In this document: positions 23,079-30,847 of the stretch, one piece after another | Layout of the letters: the number at the start of each line of letters is the position of its first letter | How positions within the stretch are numbered: position 1 is the first letter of the stretch | NCBI GenBank assembly: GCA_900763175.1 | Contig: CAAFJI010000274.1 | Location: 1 to 36,738 of the forward strand | Origin: Lachnospiraceae bacterium | GTDB lineage: Bacteria; Bacillota; Clostridia; Lachnospirales; Lachnospiraceae | DNA length: 36,738 nt | Direction: 5' to 3' | Notes under the pieces: model-generated | What the model was told of the DNA's origin: nothing | Database searches by the model: none | Seen by the model: the letters and a program-made list of their open reading frames with translations, nothing else | Made by a program: the position numbers and the translations under genes

Positions 23079-24725
23079 TTACAGAGCCATATCCTCTGAT
23101 TTGGAAATCTTCAGATATACGATCAGGCAAATTACAGTAAACACTGTGGTCACAGTTGCAAATACTGCTGCAACTCCATAAATTCCGGATGTGATGCAGG
23201 TGTACGTACCAACTGTCAAAGTGATAGTGGAGTTGTTGTACAGGATCACTCCTGAGGACATCTCTGTAATGATAGACACGAAGCTTAAAATTGCTCCTGA
23301 CAGGATACCACTTGACATCATTGGAATTGTAATTTTTGTAAATGCAGACACCTTCGGTGCTCCAAGGCTAAGTGCAGCCTCCTCAACACTGATCGGAATC
23401 TTCATCATAGCTGCCGTTGCGGAACGGCTGGTAAAAGGCATTCGCCGGATAGCCAGCGCAATGATCATGATTGCCAGAGTTCCAGTCATGGAAAATGGTT
23501 TCCTGGAAAATGCGATGACCAGTGAAATACCAATTACAGCACCTGGCATAATGTACGGCATCATAGAAACTGTATCAATGGCATTGTTCGCAAAATTGTT
23601 CTTTCTGACTACCAGGTAGGAAATCAGGACTGCGATCACAAGGATGATTGCCAGTGCCGCAAAGCTTACGATCAAGGTATTTCCCATTGCACGGAACAGG
23701 TTCTTGTCTATTGCCTTCTTGTAGTTTTCCAGAGAGTAGCCAGGTTTCAGAATACTGTTTGTGTAGTTTCTGAAAGACATATTGATGATGTATACCTGCG
23801 GAAGTAATGCAAGTGCCAGTGTTACATAACAGAATACATTCATCAGAACTCCGGAAGCACCTTTTGTTTCCTTGGGGTGAATGGAGTGAAGTGCATTGAT
23901 GGTAAATTTAAAGTGGTTGGATGCTACTTTCTGTATAATGAAGATAACTGCCGTTACCAAAACTGCGATGATACTGATTGCTGCTGCAAAATGGAAATCA
24001 GATCCATTCTCACCAAGGTACTCATTGTAGATCAGAACCGGGAATGTGGTGTAGCCTCGGCCAATGAGGACCGGAGTACCGAAATCTGCAAAGGATCTCA
24101 TAAATACCAGTAATGCAGCTGCCAGAATGGTTGGCATTGTCAGTCCCATGATAACTCTTTTAAAACGCTCCACACCTTTGCAGCCCATGCTTTCTGCTGC
24201 CTCCAGCAGGGTATTGTCAATGTCACGGAAGGCTCCATTCATGTAAATGACAACCAGTGGAAAAAGCTTTAATACCTGTACAAAAACGATTCCTCCAAAT
24301 CCATAAATGGAAACGCCCTTGATTCCGATCAGCTTCAGTGCCTGTGTGATCAGCCCGGAATTTCCCATCAGAAGGATCCAGGCATAAGCACCGATAAACG
24401 GAGCTGACATGGTACATAACAGGCAAAGCACGAAAATGATCTTTTTCCCTTTCAGCTTATAAAATGTATAAAAATAAGAGAAGGGAATTCCGATCAGCAA
24501 GCTGAAAACGGTTACACAGATTCCGATCATGGTGCTGTGTCCAATGGTTTCATAATAATGCTTTTTACTGAAAAATTCTGCGAATCCATCCAGTGAGAAC
24601 GCTCCGTCTTTTACAAAAGCTTCTTTTAATAATCCTCCGATAGGATATACCAGAAAGACCAGAAAGATCAGAGCCAGTACACAGGTAACGATGGTCCAGA
24701 AATCAACTCTCCTTTTTTCCTTCAT
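23079..24725 (-). CDS. Fused Fbp/Afu-type ABC transporter permease
   Basis: 548 aa from ATG 24725, preceded by GGGGAG; an in-frame GTG at 24743 overlaps the ATPase stop but lies before this ribosome site. About 12 membrane segments in two BPD_transp_1 modules, each with an EAA loop that docks on the ATPase: LEAAESMGCKGVERFKRV (around 175) and EEAALSLGAPKVSAFTKI (around 449). The fused two-module permease is typical of FbpB, AfuB and related importers. The ATPase stop codon is 15 bp upstream and the binding-protein start 67 bp downstream. Confidence 0.9.
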   Translation of the reverse strand: MKEKRRVDFWTIVTCVLALIFLVFLVYPIGGLLKEAFVKDGAFSLDGFAEFFSKKHYYETIGHSTMIGICVTVFSLLIGIPFSYFYTFYKLKGKKIIFVLCLLCTMSAPFIGAYAWILLMGNSGLITQALKLIGIKGVSIYGFGGIVFVQVLKLFPLVVIYMNGAFRDIDNTLLEAAESMGCKGVERFKRVIMGLTMPTILAAALLVFMRSFADFGTPVLIGRGYTTFPVLIYNEYLGENGSDFHFAAAISIIAVLVTAVIFIIQKVASNHFKFTINALHSIHPKETKGASGVLMNVFCYVTLALALLPQVYIINMSFRNYTNSILKPGYSLENYKKAIDKNLFRAMGNTLIVSFAALAIILVIAVLISYLVVRKNNFANNAIDTVSMMPYIMPGAVIGISLVIAFSRKPFSMTGTLAIMIIALAIRRMPFTSRSATAAMMKIPISVEEAALSLGAPKVSAFTKITIPMMSSGILSGAILSFVSIITEMSSGVILYNNSTITLTVGTYTCITSGIYGVAAVFATVTTVFTVICLIVYLKISKSEDMAL

Positions 24726-24739
24726 GCGCTCATCTCCCC

Positions 24740-25879
24740 TCACTGTTTTTCAGGGAAAGCGCTTACGGAATTCTTCACACCTTCCATAAGAGAATCGGTT
24801 GTTTCTTTGTCAAACACGTTAATCTTTTTTGCTTTCACGGTAAGAAGAACCTTGCTTCCTGCTTTGATCTGAGAATCCATATCGGACTCTTCCATAGCCT
24901 CTACCGTTTCCCCGTTTTCCATTTTTAGGAAATAATGCGTGTTGGAGCCGAGGAATACATGATCCTGTACCGTTGCAATGATCCCCTGTCCTCGTTTCGT
25001 ATCGGAATATGGCTCAAGGACAAATTCCTCAGGTCTTACAGAAACGGTTACCGGTCTGTTTTTCCGCTCTTTTTTCAGAATGGCTGGTACCTCCACCTGA
25101 TAGCCTCCTGGAAACTCCAGCAGACAGACACCCTCTTTCATCAGAAGCCTGCCTTCCATTACATTAGATTTTCCAATAAAGGTTGCTACGAAAAGATTTG
25201 CAGGTCTTAAATAAATGTTCTTCGGCTCGCCACAATGCTGGATTACCCCTTTATTCATAACTGCGATCCTGTCAGAAACTGCCATTGCCTCTTCCTGGTC
25301 ATGTGTAACGTATACGGTTGTGATTCCTACATCCTTCTGGATGTTTTTGATGACCGTTCTCATTTCCACTCTCAGCTTTGCATCCAGATTGGAAAGAGGC
25401 TCATCCATCAGAAGCACTTCCGGTTTAATTACAAGAGCTCTTGCCAGTGCAACTCGCTGCTGCTGTCCACCGGAAAGACGTTCCGGCATTCTGTCTGCGT
25501 ACTGGTCAACATGAACCAGCTTCAGGAATTTATCTGCTTCTTTGCTTCTCTGTTCCTTTGGAACATTTTTGTATTTCAGGCCAAATTCTACATTTTTTCT
25601 TACGGTCATATTTGGGAAGATCGCATAGTTCTGAAATACCATTCCGATATCTCTTTTTCCCGGTTCCATATCGTTAATGATCCTGTCATTAAATTTGAAA
25701 TAGCCTCCCTCAACAGTGTTAAAACCTGCGATCATTCTTAACAGTGTGGTTTTTCCGCATCCGGAAGGTCCAAGCAAGGTAAAAAATTCGCCATTTTTTA
25801 CGGATACTGATAAATCCGAGATTACGGTAGTGTCACCATATTTCTTTACAGCGTGCTCTATATTAATTGCTACACTCAT
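24740..25879 (-). CDS. Fbp/Afu/Pot-type ABC transporter ATP-binding protein
   Basis: 379 aa from ATG 25879, with AAAGGAG 10 nt upstream; the longer ORF to 25936 contains the promoter region and is rejected. Complete ABC motifs: Walker A GPSGCGKTT (37-45), Q-loop VFQNYAIFP, signature LSGGQQQ (135-141), Walker B VLLMDEP (155-161), D-loop SNLDAKLR and switch VTHDQEEA. A C-terminal TOBE regulatory region (about 240-360) follows, as in FbpC, PotA and UgpC. It powers import through the fused permease. First gene of the transporter transcript, directly after the candidate regulator-binding repeats. Confidence 0.92.
   Translation of the reverse strand: MSVAINIEHAVKKYGDTTVISDLSVSVKNGEFFTLLGPSGCGKTTLLRMIAGFNTVEGGYFKFNDRIINDMEPGKRDIGMVFQNYAIFPNMTVRKNVEFGLKYKNVPKEQRSKEADKFLKLVHVDQYADRMPERLSGGQQQRVALARALVIKPEVLLMDEPLSNLDAKLRVEMRTVIKNIQKDVGITTVYVTHDQEEAMAVSDRIAVMNKGVIQHCGEPKNIYLRPANLFVATFIGKSNVMEGRLLMKEGVCLLEFPGGYQVEVPAILKKERKNRPVTVSVRPEEFVLEPYSDTKRGQGIIATVQDHVFLGSNTHYFLKMENGETVEAMEESDMDSQIKAGSKVLLTVKAKKINVFDKETTDSLMEGVKNSVSAFPEKQ
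24754..24767 (-). promoter_or_regulatory. Candidate internal cre site (CcpA)
   Basis: Minus strand CGTAAGCGCTTTCC matches the catabolite-response consensus TGTAAGCGCTTTCA-like at 12 of 14 positions with an intact AAGCGCTT core. It lies in the last codons of the ATPase gene, where bound CcpA could act as a roadblock for the downstream permease, binding-protein and enzyme genes. It could also be chance in coding sequence. Confidence 0.25.
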
Positions 25880-25931
25880 TTTCACTGTTCTCCTTTCCTC
25901 TGATATTGTTTTCTCTTCATCTGTTGAACCT

Positions 25932-25995
25932 ATCATAGCTATTTTTCATGCCTGAAAAAACCGAAAATATCAAACGGTTGGTAAAAATATCAAAC
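25932..25995 (-). promoter_or_regulatory. Regulator-binding direct repeats and promoter of the ABC-importer operon
   Basis: Minus strand GTTTGATATTTT occurs exactly twice, at 25984-25995 and 25964-25975, a 20-bp period (about two helical turns), as expected for an AraC-type regulator. A -10 box TATGAT lies at 25932-25937 with only a T-run as -35 (about 25955-25960), so the promoter should need an activator. The adjacent YesN-type regulator is the likely ligand. The ATPase start follows 53 bp later. Confidence 0.6.
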
Positions 25996-26009
25996 ATTTT
26001 TACAGGTTA

Positions 26010-26049
26010 AAACGGTAGTAATTGTATTTTTGCACAATTACTACCGTTT
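26010..26049 (-). terminator. Perfect 16-bp inverted repeat after the response-regulator gene
   Basis: AAACGGTAGTAATTGT (26010-26025) and ACAATTACTACCGTTT (26034-26049) pair perfectly around 8 nt. It begins 5 bp after the regulator stop codon, and on the minus strand ends in TTTTAA. It probably terminates the kinase-regulator transcript before the transporter promoter; an operator role is possible. Confidence 0.55.
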
Positions 26050-26053
26050 AGAT

Positions 26054-26857
26054 TTAGGTGTTATTCTCATTTTTTCTATTATCATGCAGCCGAAATCGAA
26101 ATTCTTTTGGTGAATATCCCACATACTTCTTAAACACTGTATTAAAATACTTGTATTCCCCGATTCCGCATTTCCAGGCGATTTCCTGGATATCTTCCTC
26201 ATCCTTCTGCAGCATTTCTATGGCTTTCTGTACCCGGTAACGGTTGAGATACTCGATAAAGGTTGTCCCCATCTTTTTCTTAAACTTATTGTTGAGGAAG
26301 GTTTCACTATAATTCATTTCTTCCACAATATCACCCAAAGTTACCTTTTCTGAAAAATGCTGCTGGATATACTGGAGCATCTTTCCTACAATCTCATCCT
26401 CCTGCTGCTCCTTTGTCAATGCCTCTATGATCTGCAAGCTGCCAAGGGAGCCCTTCTCCTGTTCATTCACCGCCAGATGACGGAGATTTTTACATCTTTC
26501 AATGGCAAGCTCCACATTTTCCTTAAGCTCTTCTCTCTTCAAGGGTTTCAGCAGATAGCCCACAACACCGTAGGTAATGGCCTTCTGTGCATACTCAAAC
26601 TCAGCATAGCCTGACAGGATAATAGCCGTATACTGATACTGCTTCCAGGTTTTTTCAAGCATTTCAAGCCCTGTCATAACGGGCATATTGATATCCACAA
26701 TTACAATGTCCGGCCTCAGCTTCTCAATCTGTTTCATTCCTTCCACACCGTTTCGTGCCTCGCCAACTGCCATACAGTCCATTTCCTCCCATTTGACTGT
26801 ATACAATAGTCCTTTGCGGATAATATCTTCATCTTCTACTATCAATATTTTATACAT
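26054..26857 (-). CDS. YesN-type response regulator, REC + AraC-family HTH
   Basis: 267 aa from ATG 26857, with AAGGA upstream. Receiver domain with Glu8/Asp9/Glu10 acidic cluster, phospho-acceptor Asp55 (IVIVDINMPV) and Lys104 (YLLKPL). A short linker leads straight to the AraC-type double HTH (about 165-262; GDIVEEMNYSETFLNNKFKK, IQEIAWKCGIGEYKYFNTVF). This is half the length of the paralogue at 8254-9837, which has a long middle region. It overlaps the kinase gene by 8 bp, so the two are a translationally coupled pair, and it probably activates the importer operon through the repeats at 25964-25995. Confidence 0.92.
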   Translation of the reverse strand: MYKILIVEDEDIIRKGLLYTVKWEEMDCMAVGEARNGVEGMKQIEKLRPDIVIVDINMPVMTGLEMLEKTWKQYQYTAIILSGYAEFEYAQKAITYGVVGYLLKPLKREELKENVELAIERCKNLRHLAVNEQEKGSLGSLQIIEALTKEQQEDEIVGKMLQYIQQHFSEKVTLGDIVEEMNYSETFLNNKFKKKMGTTFIEYLNRYRVQKAIEMLQKDEEDIQEIAWKCGIGEYKYFNTVFKKYVGYSPKEFRFRLHDNRKNENNT

Positions 26858-28574
26858 TTTTTCTGTCCTTCTCATTGATGTGAATCACAGTTACTACTTC
26901 AAATCCAGTTCCAGGCCGGTTATGAATGTGAATGCCGCTGTCCTGTCCGTATCTCAGATACAAACGCCTGGAAATATTTCGCAATCCAATAGAGGTAGAG
27001 GTATTGTCATGTTCCTTCAGCTGTTTTTTCAAAAGTGCGGCGCTCTCCTCATCCATTCCGTATCCGTCATCTCTTGTGCGGATTACCAGCCTGTCTCCAT
27101 CCATTCTCGCCGTGATCCAGATGTGGATATTCATTTTGTTCTTGAAACCGTATTTGATACTGTTTTCAATAAATGGCTGCAAAAGAAGGCGGGTTACAAT
27201 TACATTTTCGCATTCTGGCTGAATATCAATGTCACATTTCAGTCTATCGCCAAAACGAGTGTATTGAATATCCAGATATTTATTAATATACACCATGTCT
27301 TCAGCCAGAGTTACTTCGTTTTTTTCTTTATTTACGCAGTAGCGCAGAACATCAGTAAGACGCTCGATTAGCTGCTCGGCCTTCTCCCCGTCCCAAAGCA
27401 CCAGCGTCCTTATGATTTCCAGGGTATTGTAAAGAAAATGCGGGTTCATCTGCTCCGTAAGCTGCTGAAGCTCAATCAAAGAATTCAGCTTTACCAGCTC
27501 CACGTTTTTTTCATTCAATTCATCAATGGCGTCCAGCATTCGGTTAATCTGCATTCCAACCTCTGCGAATTCGTTTTCCTCCTCAATCTCTACACGATGC
27601 TTGGGATCTTCTTTTCGGATAATGCGGATCTCACTTACCAGCTGATTAATGGACTGGGAATTTTTCTCTGCCATTACCTTTGACATTTTTCTTGCAATAA
27701 AATACCATACCACTCCCATAATAAATACGATTCCAAGCATCAGAGGAACGGTCTTACTTTTCGGATAATCTACAAGGGAATAGATAATAACGTTTCTGCT
27801 CTCTATTTTCTGAGATACCACCCAATAACGTTCTGTATCATTCCAGACAACGCCATTTTCATTTCCATAAAACTTACTGGCATATTTTACAAAACCTCGT
27901 TTGCTGGCATACATGACGTTGTTTCGCAGATCTGTGATAATGCCATCATTGCTTTTCTCGGACATATAGTAGTTCCAGTTACTTCCGGAAAGAACCAGTG
28001 TAATATACCCGATTACCTCATTGTCTTTGCTCAGAGGCTTCACATATAGAGTATCTTCGTATTTATCAATATCAAAATAAACACCTCTGTATACTTCATT
28101 TCCGGTTTTCTGAGCCCTGAAACACACTGCATAAATGTAGTTTACAAAGTAGGAAGAAAGAGTTTCATCCGTATAGGAAGATGAAATCAGATTCTGTTTT
28201 GTGTCTGTTATCATGTAGTTATTTTTTACAAGGCAATTTCGGTTAAAATGGGTGAATTTCCGGTTAAAAAGATCCTCGTTGTTCTTGGTTCTGTCCTCCA
28301 AAAGTGCAATTCCGGCTTCCATTACCTGCTCGTCCTCAAGAAATTCTGTGTTTCCATCATCAATCTGCAGAAATGTGTCCCGTAATACCTTCAGATGGCG
28401 TCTGGCATTGATCTCATTTGACATATACGTGATCCCCCACTGACCCGCCAGGGTCATCACGCAGCTTATCAGAAGCATAACTATGATCTGCTTCAGGGTA
28501 AGGCTCTCCAATTCCTTCTGAAAGCTGGAAGATACTGCTTTCTCCCTGTTCTTTTTTTTGCCTGTCCACTTCAT
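26850..28574 (-). CDS. YesM-type sensor histidine kinase with extracellular sensor domain
   Basis: 574 aa. Membrane segments at about 29-51 and 276-294 bracket an extracytoplasmic domain of roughly 220 residues (Cache-like in size and pattern). A HAMP linker follows (about 295-350), then a short coil (ELNEKNVELVKLNSL), the His_kinase box EQMNPHFLYNTLE with His379, and an HATPase domain with LLLQPFIENSIKYGFKNK and RDDGYGMD. It should sense an external ligand, possibly the transported sugar or its binding protein, and phosphorylate the regulator encoded next. AAGGGAT precedes the ATG. First gene of this regulatory pair, divergent from the PIG-L gene. Confidence 0.93.
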   Translation of the reverse strand: MKWTGKKKNREKAVSSSFQKELESLTLKQIIVMLLISCVMTLAGQWGITYMSNEINARRHLKVLRDTFLQIDDGNTEFLEDEQVMEAGIALLEDRTKNNEDLFNRKFTHFNRNCLVKNNYMITDTKQNLISSSYTDETLSSYFVNYIYAVCFRAQKTGNEVYRGVYFDIDKYEDTLYVKPLSKDNEVIGYITLVLSGSNWNYYMSEKSNDGIITDLRNNVMYASKRGFVKYASKFYGNENGVVWNDTERYWVVSQKIESRNVIIYSLVDYPKSKTVPLMLGIVFIMGVVWYFIARKMSKVMAEKNSQSINQLVSEIRIIRKEDPKHRVEIEEENEFAEVGMQINRMLDAIDELNEKNVELVKLNSLIELQQLTEQMNPHFLYNTLEIIRTLVLWDGEKAEQLIERLTDVLRYCVNKEKNEVTLAEDMVYINKYLDIQYTRFGDRLKCDIDIQPECENVIVTRLLLQPFIENSIKYGFKNKMNIHIWITARMDGDRLVIRTRDDGYGMDEESAALLKKQLKEHDNTSTSIGLRNISRRLYLRYGQDSGIHIHNRPGTGFEVVTVIHINEKDRKNV

Positions 28575-28608
28575 CGTTTATCATCCCTTTTGTATTGCTT
28601 TCCAGTTT

Positions 28609-28637
28609 ATGATACCATCTTTTTTTCCAAAATCCAA
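28609..28637 (-). promoter_or_regulatory. Candidate promoter of the kinase-regulator pair
   Basis: Minus strand TTGGAT (28632-28637), a 17-bp spacer and TATCAT (28609-28614) lie about 35-60 bp upstream of the kinase start. The -35 box is weak. Divergent from the PIG-L promoter. Confidence 0.35.
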
Positions 28638-28660
28638 ATTGTTTATTTTTACTTTTCCAC

Positions 28661-28688
28661 TTGTCTCATCTGGGAAAGAGGGTATAAT
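28661..28688 (+). promoter_or_regulatory. Sigma-A-type promoter of the PIG-L gene
   Basis: TTGTCT (28661-28666), a 16-bp spacer and a perfect TATAAT (28683-28688) lie 37 bp before the ATG. ACAGGAG serves as ribosome site. Confidence 0.55.
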
Positions 28689-28724
28689 AGAATTATTATA
28701 TTTTCACAACAGGAGTAAATAAAT

Positions 28725-29447
28725 ATGCGTTTTTTTATCAAATATATAAAAAGGTTTTGGAAGCTGATTCTCACAGTTGTGATTTTGACAGCTTTGGGTG
28801 TTGGGCTTCATGCTTACCTTCAGAGCCGGCCTTATCTGAACCTTTCCCAGGTCACAACAGCTGATCTGGATGCCTTAGACCTTGATGGCTACGATAAAGT
28901 AATGTTCGTGGCACACCCGGATGATGACCTTTTGTGGGGCGGACGCCATCTTATTGAGGACGATTATTTCGTCGTCTGCATGACACGGGGAAATGATCCG
29001 GTGCGCAGTGCGGAGTTCCAGGCTGTTATGGAAGCAACCGGTGATAAATATATGATTCTTTCTTATCCTGATAAGATTGGAAAGAAAAGAAGTGACTGGA
29101 AATACTGGAAAACGGACATGGAGGCAGATGTCGCCCGGATTCTCAGCTATAAGAACTGGAAACTGGTAGCGAGCCACAATACAGATGGAGAATATGGTCA
29201 CTCCCATCATCAGATGACTCATCAGATTGTAGAAAAAGAGTACCAGGAGACAGGCTGCCAGGCTGAATTATACTGGTTTGGAAAATATTATGTGAACGAT
29301 AAGGTTCCCTATGATCTGGAGGAAATGCCAAAAGAACTCTACAATCAGAAACGGGAGCTGGCAAAGCTTTATGCCAGTCAGAGAGGAACTGTGAGGAAGA
29401 TGTATCATATGCTGCCTTATGAGCATTGGGAAAAAGCTGACAAATAA
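28725..29447 (+). CDS. PIG-L family deacetylase, membrane-anchored
   Basis: 240 aa. One N-terminal membrane segment (about 12-30) with positive residues before it suggests an anchored, outward-facing enzyme. The zinc motif AHPDDD (63-68) and the later GEYGHSHHQMTH stretch (about 155-168) are the metal-binding parts of the PIG-L/LmbE fold, which removes N-acetyl groups from N-acetylglucosamine-type sugars. GGRHLIEDDYFVVCMTRGND is also typical. Substrate is unknown; a cell-wall or glycan substrate is plausible given the anchor. It is monocistronic, with its own promoter, and the next gene has a separate promoter starting at its stop codon. Confidence 0.88.
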   Translation: MRFFIKYIKRFWKLILTVVILTALGVGLHAYLQSRPYLNLSQVTTADLDALDLDGYDKVMFVAHPDDDLLWGGRHLIEDDYFVVCMTRGNDPVRSAEFQAVMEATGDKYMILSYPDKIGKKRSDWKYWKTDMEADVARILSYKNWKLVASHNTDGEYGHSHHQMTHQIVEKEYQETGCQAELYWFGKYYVNDKVPYDLEEMPKELYNQKRELAKLYASQRGTVRKMYHMLPYEHWEKADK

Positions 29448-29448
29448 C

Positions 29449-29478
29449 TTGACAACTGCTTTTTCTAAAGCTTATTAT
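29449..29478 (+). promoter_or_regulatory. Promoter of the DUF362 gene
   Basis: A perfect TTGACA (29449-29454), an 18-bp spacer and TATTAT (29473-29478) lie directly after the PIG-L stop codon. A 6-bp stem (AAAAGC/GCTTTT, about 29485-29502) just downstream may end PIG-L transcripts or form the 5-prime leader of this message. Confidence 0.5.
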
Positions 29479-29551
29479 CATTGAAAAAGCTCCTGGGGCT
29501 TTTAAGTTTTATCCAGGACTTTCATAACAGACATCAAGAATGGAGGACATT

Positions 29552-30673
29552 ATGGAGAAATCAACTGTTTATTTTACTGACTTTCGCTGTAAAGTCGGAA
29601 CAAGTCAGCTGGATAAGCTGAAAAAATTATGTATTGCAGCAGGCATCCATGACATTGATATGAATGGAAAATTTGTTGCCATTAAGATGCATTTTGGAGA
29701 ACTTGGCAACCTGGCTTTCCTGCGTCCCAACTATGCGAAGGTTGTAGCAGATCTATGCAGGGAACAGGGCGGAATGCCATTTCTCACAGACTGCAACACC
29801 CTTTATCCAGGAAGCCGCAAAAATGCCCTTGAACATATGGATTGTGCCAATCTTAACGGCTTTAATACCGTTACTACCGGATGCCAGATCATTATAGGTG
29901 ACGGGCTTCGAGGAACCGATGATATAGAAGTGCCTGTTGTAAATGGAGAATATTGCCAGACTGCAAAGATTGGACGCGCTGTCATGGATGCTGATATCTT
30001 TATCAGCCTTACCCACTTCAAGGGACACGAAGCAACTGGTTTCGGCGGTGCTATCAAGAATATCGGAATGGGCTGCGGAAGCCGTGCAGGAAAAATGGCC
30101 CAGCACGCCAGCGGAAAGCCGGTTATCAACGAAGAACTGTGCCGTGGCTGCAAGCGCTGCGCCAAGGAATGCGGCAGTGATGCCATTACATATCCTGAGA
30201 AAAAAGCAGTTATCGATTATGATAAATGTAAAGGCTGCGGCCGCTGTATCGGTGCCTGCAGTTTCGATGCCATCCATAATCCTCACAGCAATTCCAACGA
30301 ACTGCTCTGCCGTAAAATGACAGAATATGCACAGGCTGTCTGTCATGGACGTCCTTGTTTCCACATTGCCCTGGTTCAGGATATCAGCCCCAACTGTGAC
30401 TGCCACGGTGAAAACGATGCTCCAATCCTTCCGGATGTAGGAATGTTCGCAAGCTTTGATCCCATTGCCCTTGACCAGGCCTGTGTAGATGCCTGTCTTG
30501 CTCAGACACCGATCCGCAACAGTCAGCTTGGCGACAACCTTGCCAAGCCAGACTGGCATCACCACCACAATCATTTCATGGATTCCAATCCAAATGTTGA
30601 GTGGGAGGCTACTCTGGATCATGGCGAAAAGATTGGGCTTGGTACCAGAAGCTATGAGTTAAAGAGAATTTAA
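29552..30673 (+). CDS. DUF362 protein with two 4Fe-4S ferredoxin motifs
   Basis: 373 aa from ATG 29552; GGAGG lies within the longer in-frame ORF that starts at 29540, so the later ATG is preferred. The N-terminal and C-terminal parts match DUF362 (KMHFGELGNLAFLRPNYA, SLTHFKGHEATGFGGAIKNI, FASFDPIALDQACVDACL). In the middle are two ferredoxin-type motifs, CRGCKRCAKEC (from about 196) and CKGCGRCIGAC (from about 226), enough for two 4Fe-4S clusters. The protein is cytoplasmic and common in strict anaerobes. The reaction is unknown; an electron-transfer role is inferred from the clusters. Confidence 0.9.
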   Translation: MEKSTVYFTDFRCKVGTSQLDKLKKLCIAAGIHDIDMNGKFVAIKMHFGELGNLAFLRPNYAKVVADLCREQGGMPFLTDCNTLYPGSRKNALEHMDCANLNGFNTVTTGCQIIIGDGLRGTDDIEVPVVNGEYCQTAKIGRAVMDADIFISLTHFKGHEATGFGGAIKNIGMGCGSRAGKMAQHASGKPVINEELCRGCKRCAKECGSDAITYPEKKAVIDYDKCKGCGRCIGACSFDAIHNPHSNSNELLCRKMTEYAQAVCHGRPCFHIALVQDISPNCDCHGENDAPILPDVGMFASFDPIALDQACVDACLAQTPIRNSQLGDNLAKPDWHHHHNHFMDSNPNVEWEATLDHGEKIGLGTRSYELKRI

Positions 30674-30686
30674 TTTTTTCTGTAAA

Positions 30687-30725
30687 AATACCGGGTTGCT
30701 GTTATTGATACAGCAATCCGGTATT
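30687..30725. terminator. Strong bidirectional terminator after the DUF362 gene
   Basis: AATACCGGGTTGCTGT (30687-30702) and ACAGCAATCCGGTATT (30710-30725) form a 16-bp stem with one G-T pair and a 7-nt loop. GTTTTGCTTT follows on the plus strand and TTTTTAC on the minus strand, so it can also stop glycogen phosphorylase transcripts, whose gene ends about 120 bp away. Confidence 0.75.
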
Positions 30726-30847
30726 GTTTTGCTTTATCTCGAAATTTTTTACAATGGTACGGCACATTTTCTTTGCAACAGGCCGCCCATCTATTCCGAA
30801 AGGATTTCTTTTTAACTATCAGCTTCTAAAATTTCGCTCAACGCTAC

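Noticed and set aside
29753..30622. 289-aa minus-strand ORF
   Set aside because: Antisense to the DUF362 ferredoxin-like gene, whose cysteine motifs are intact.
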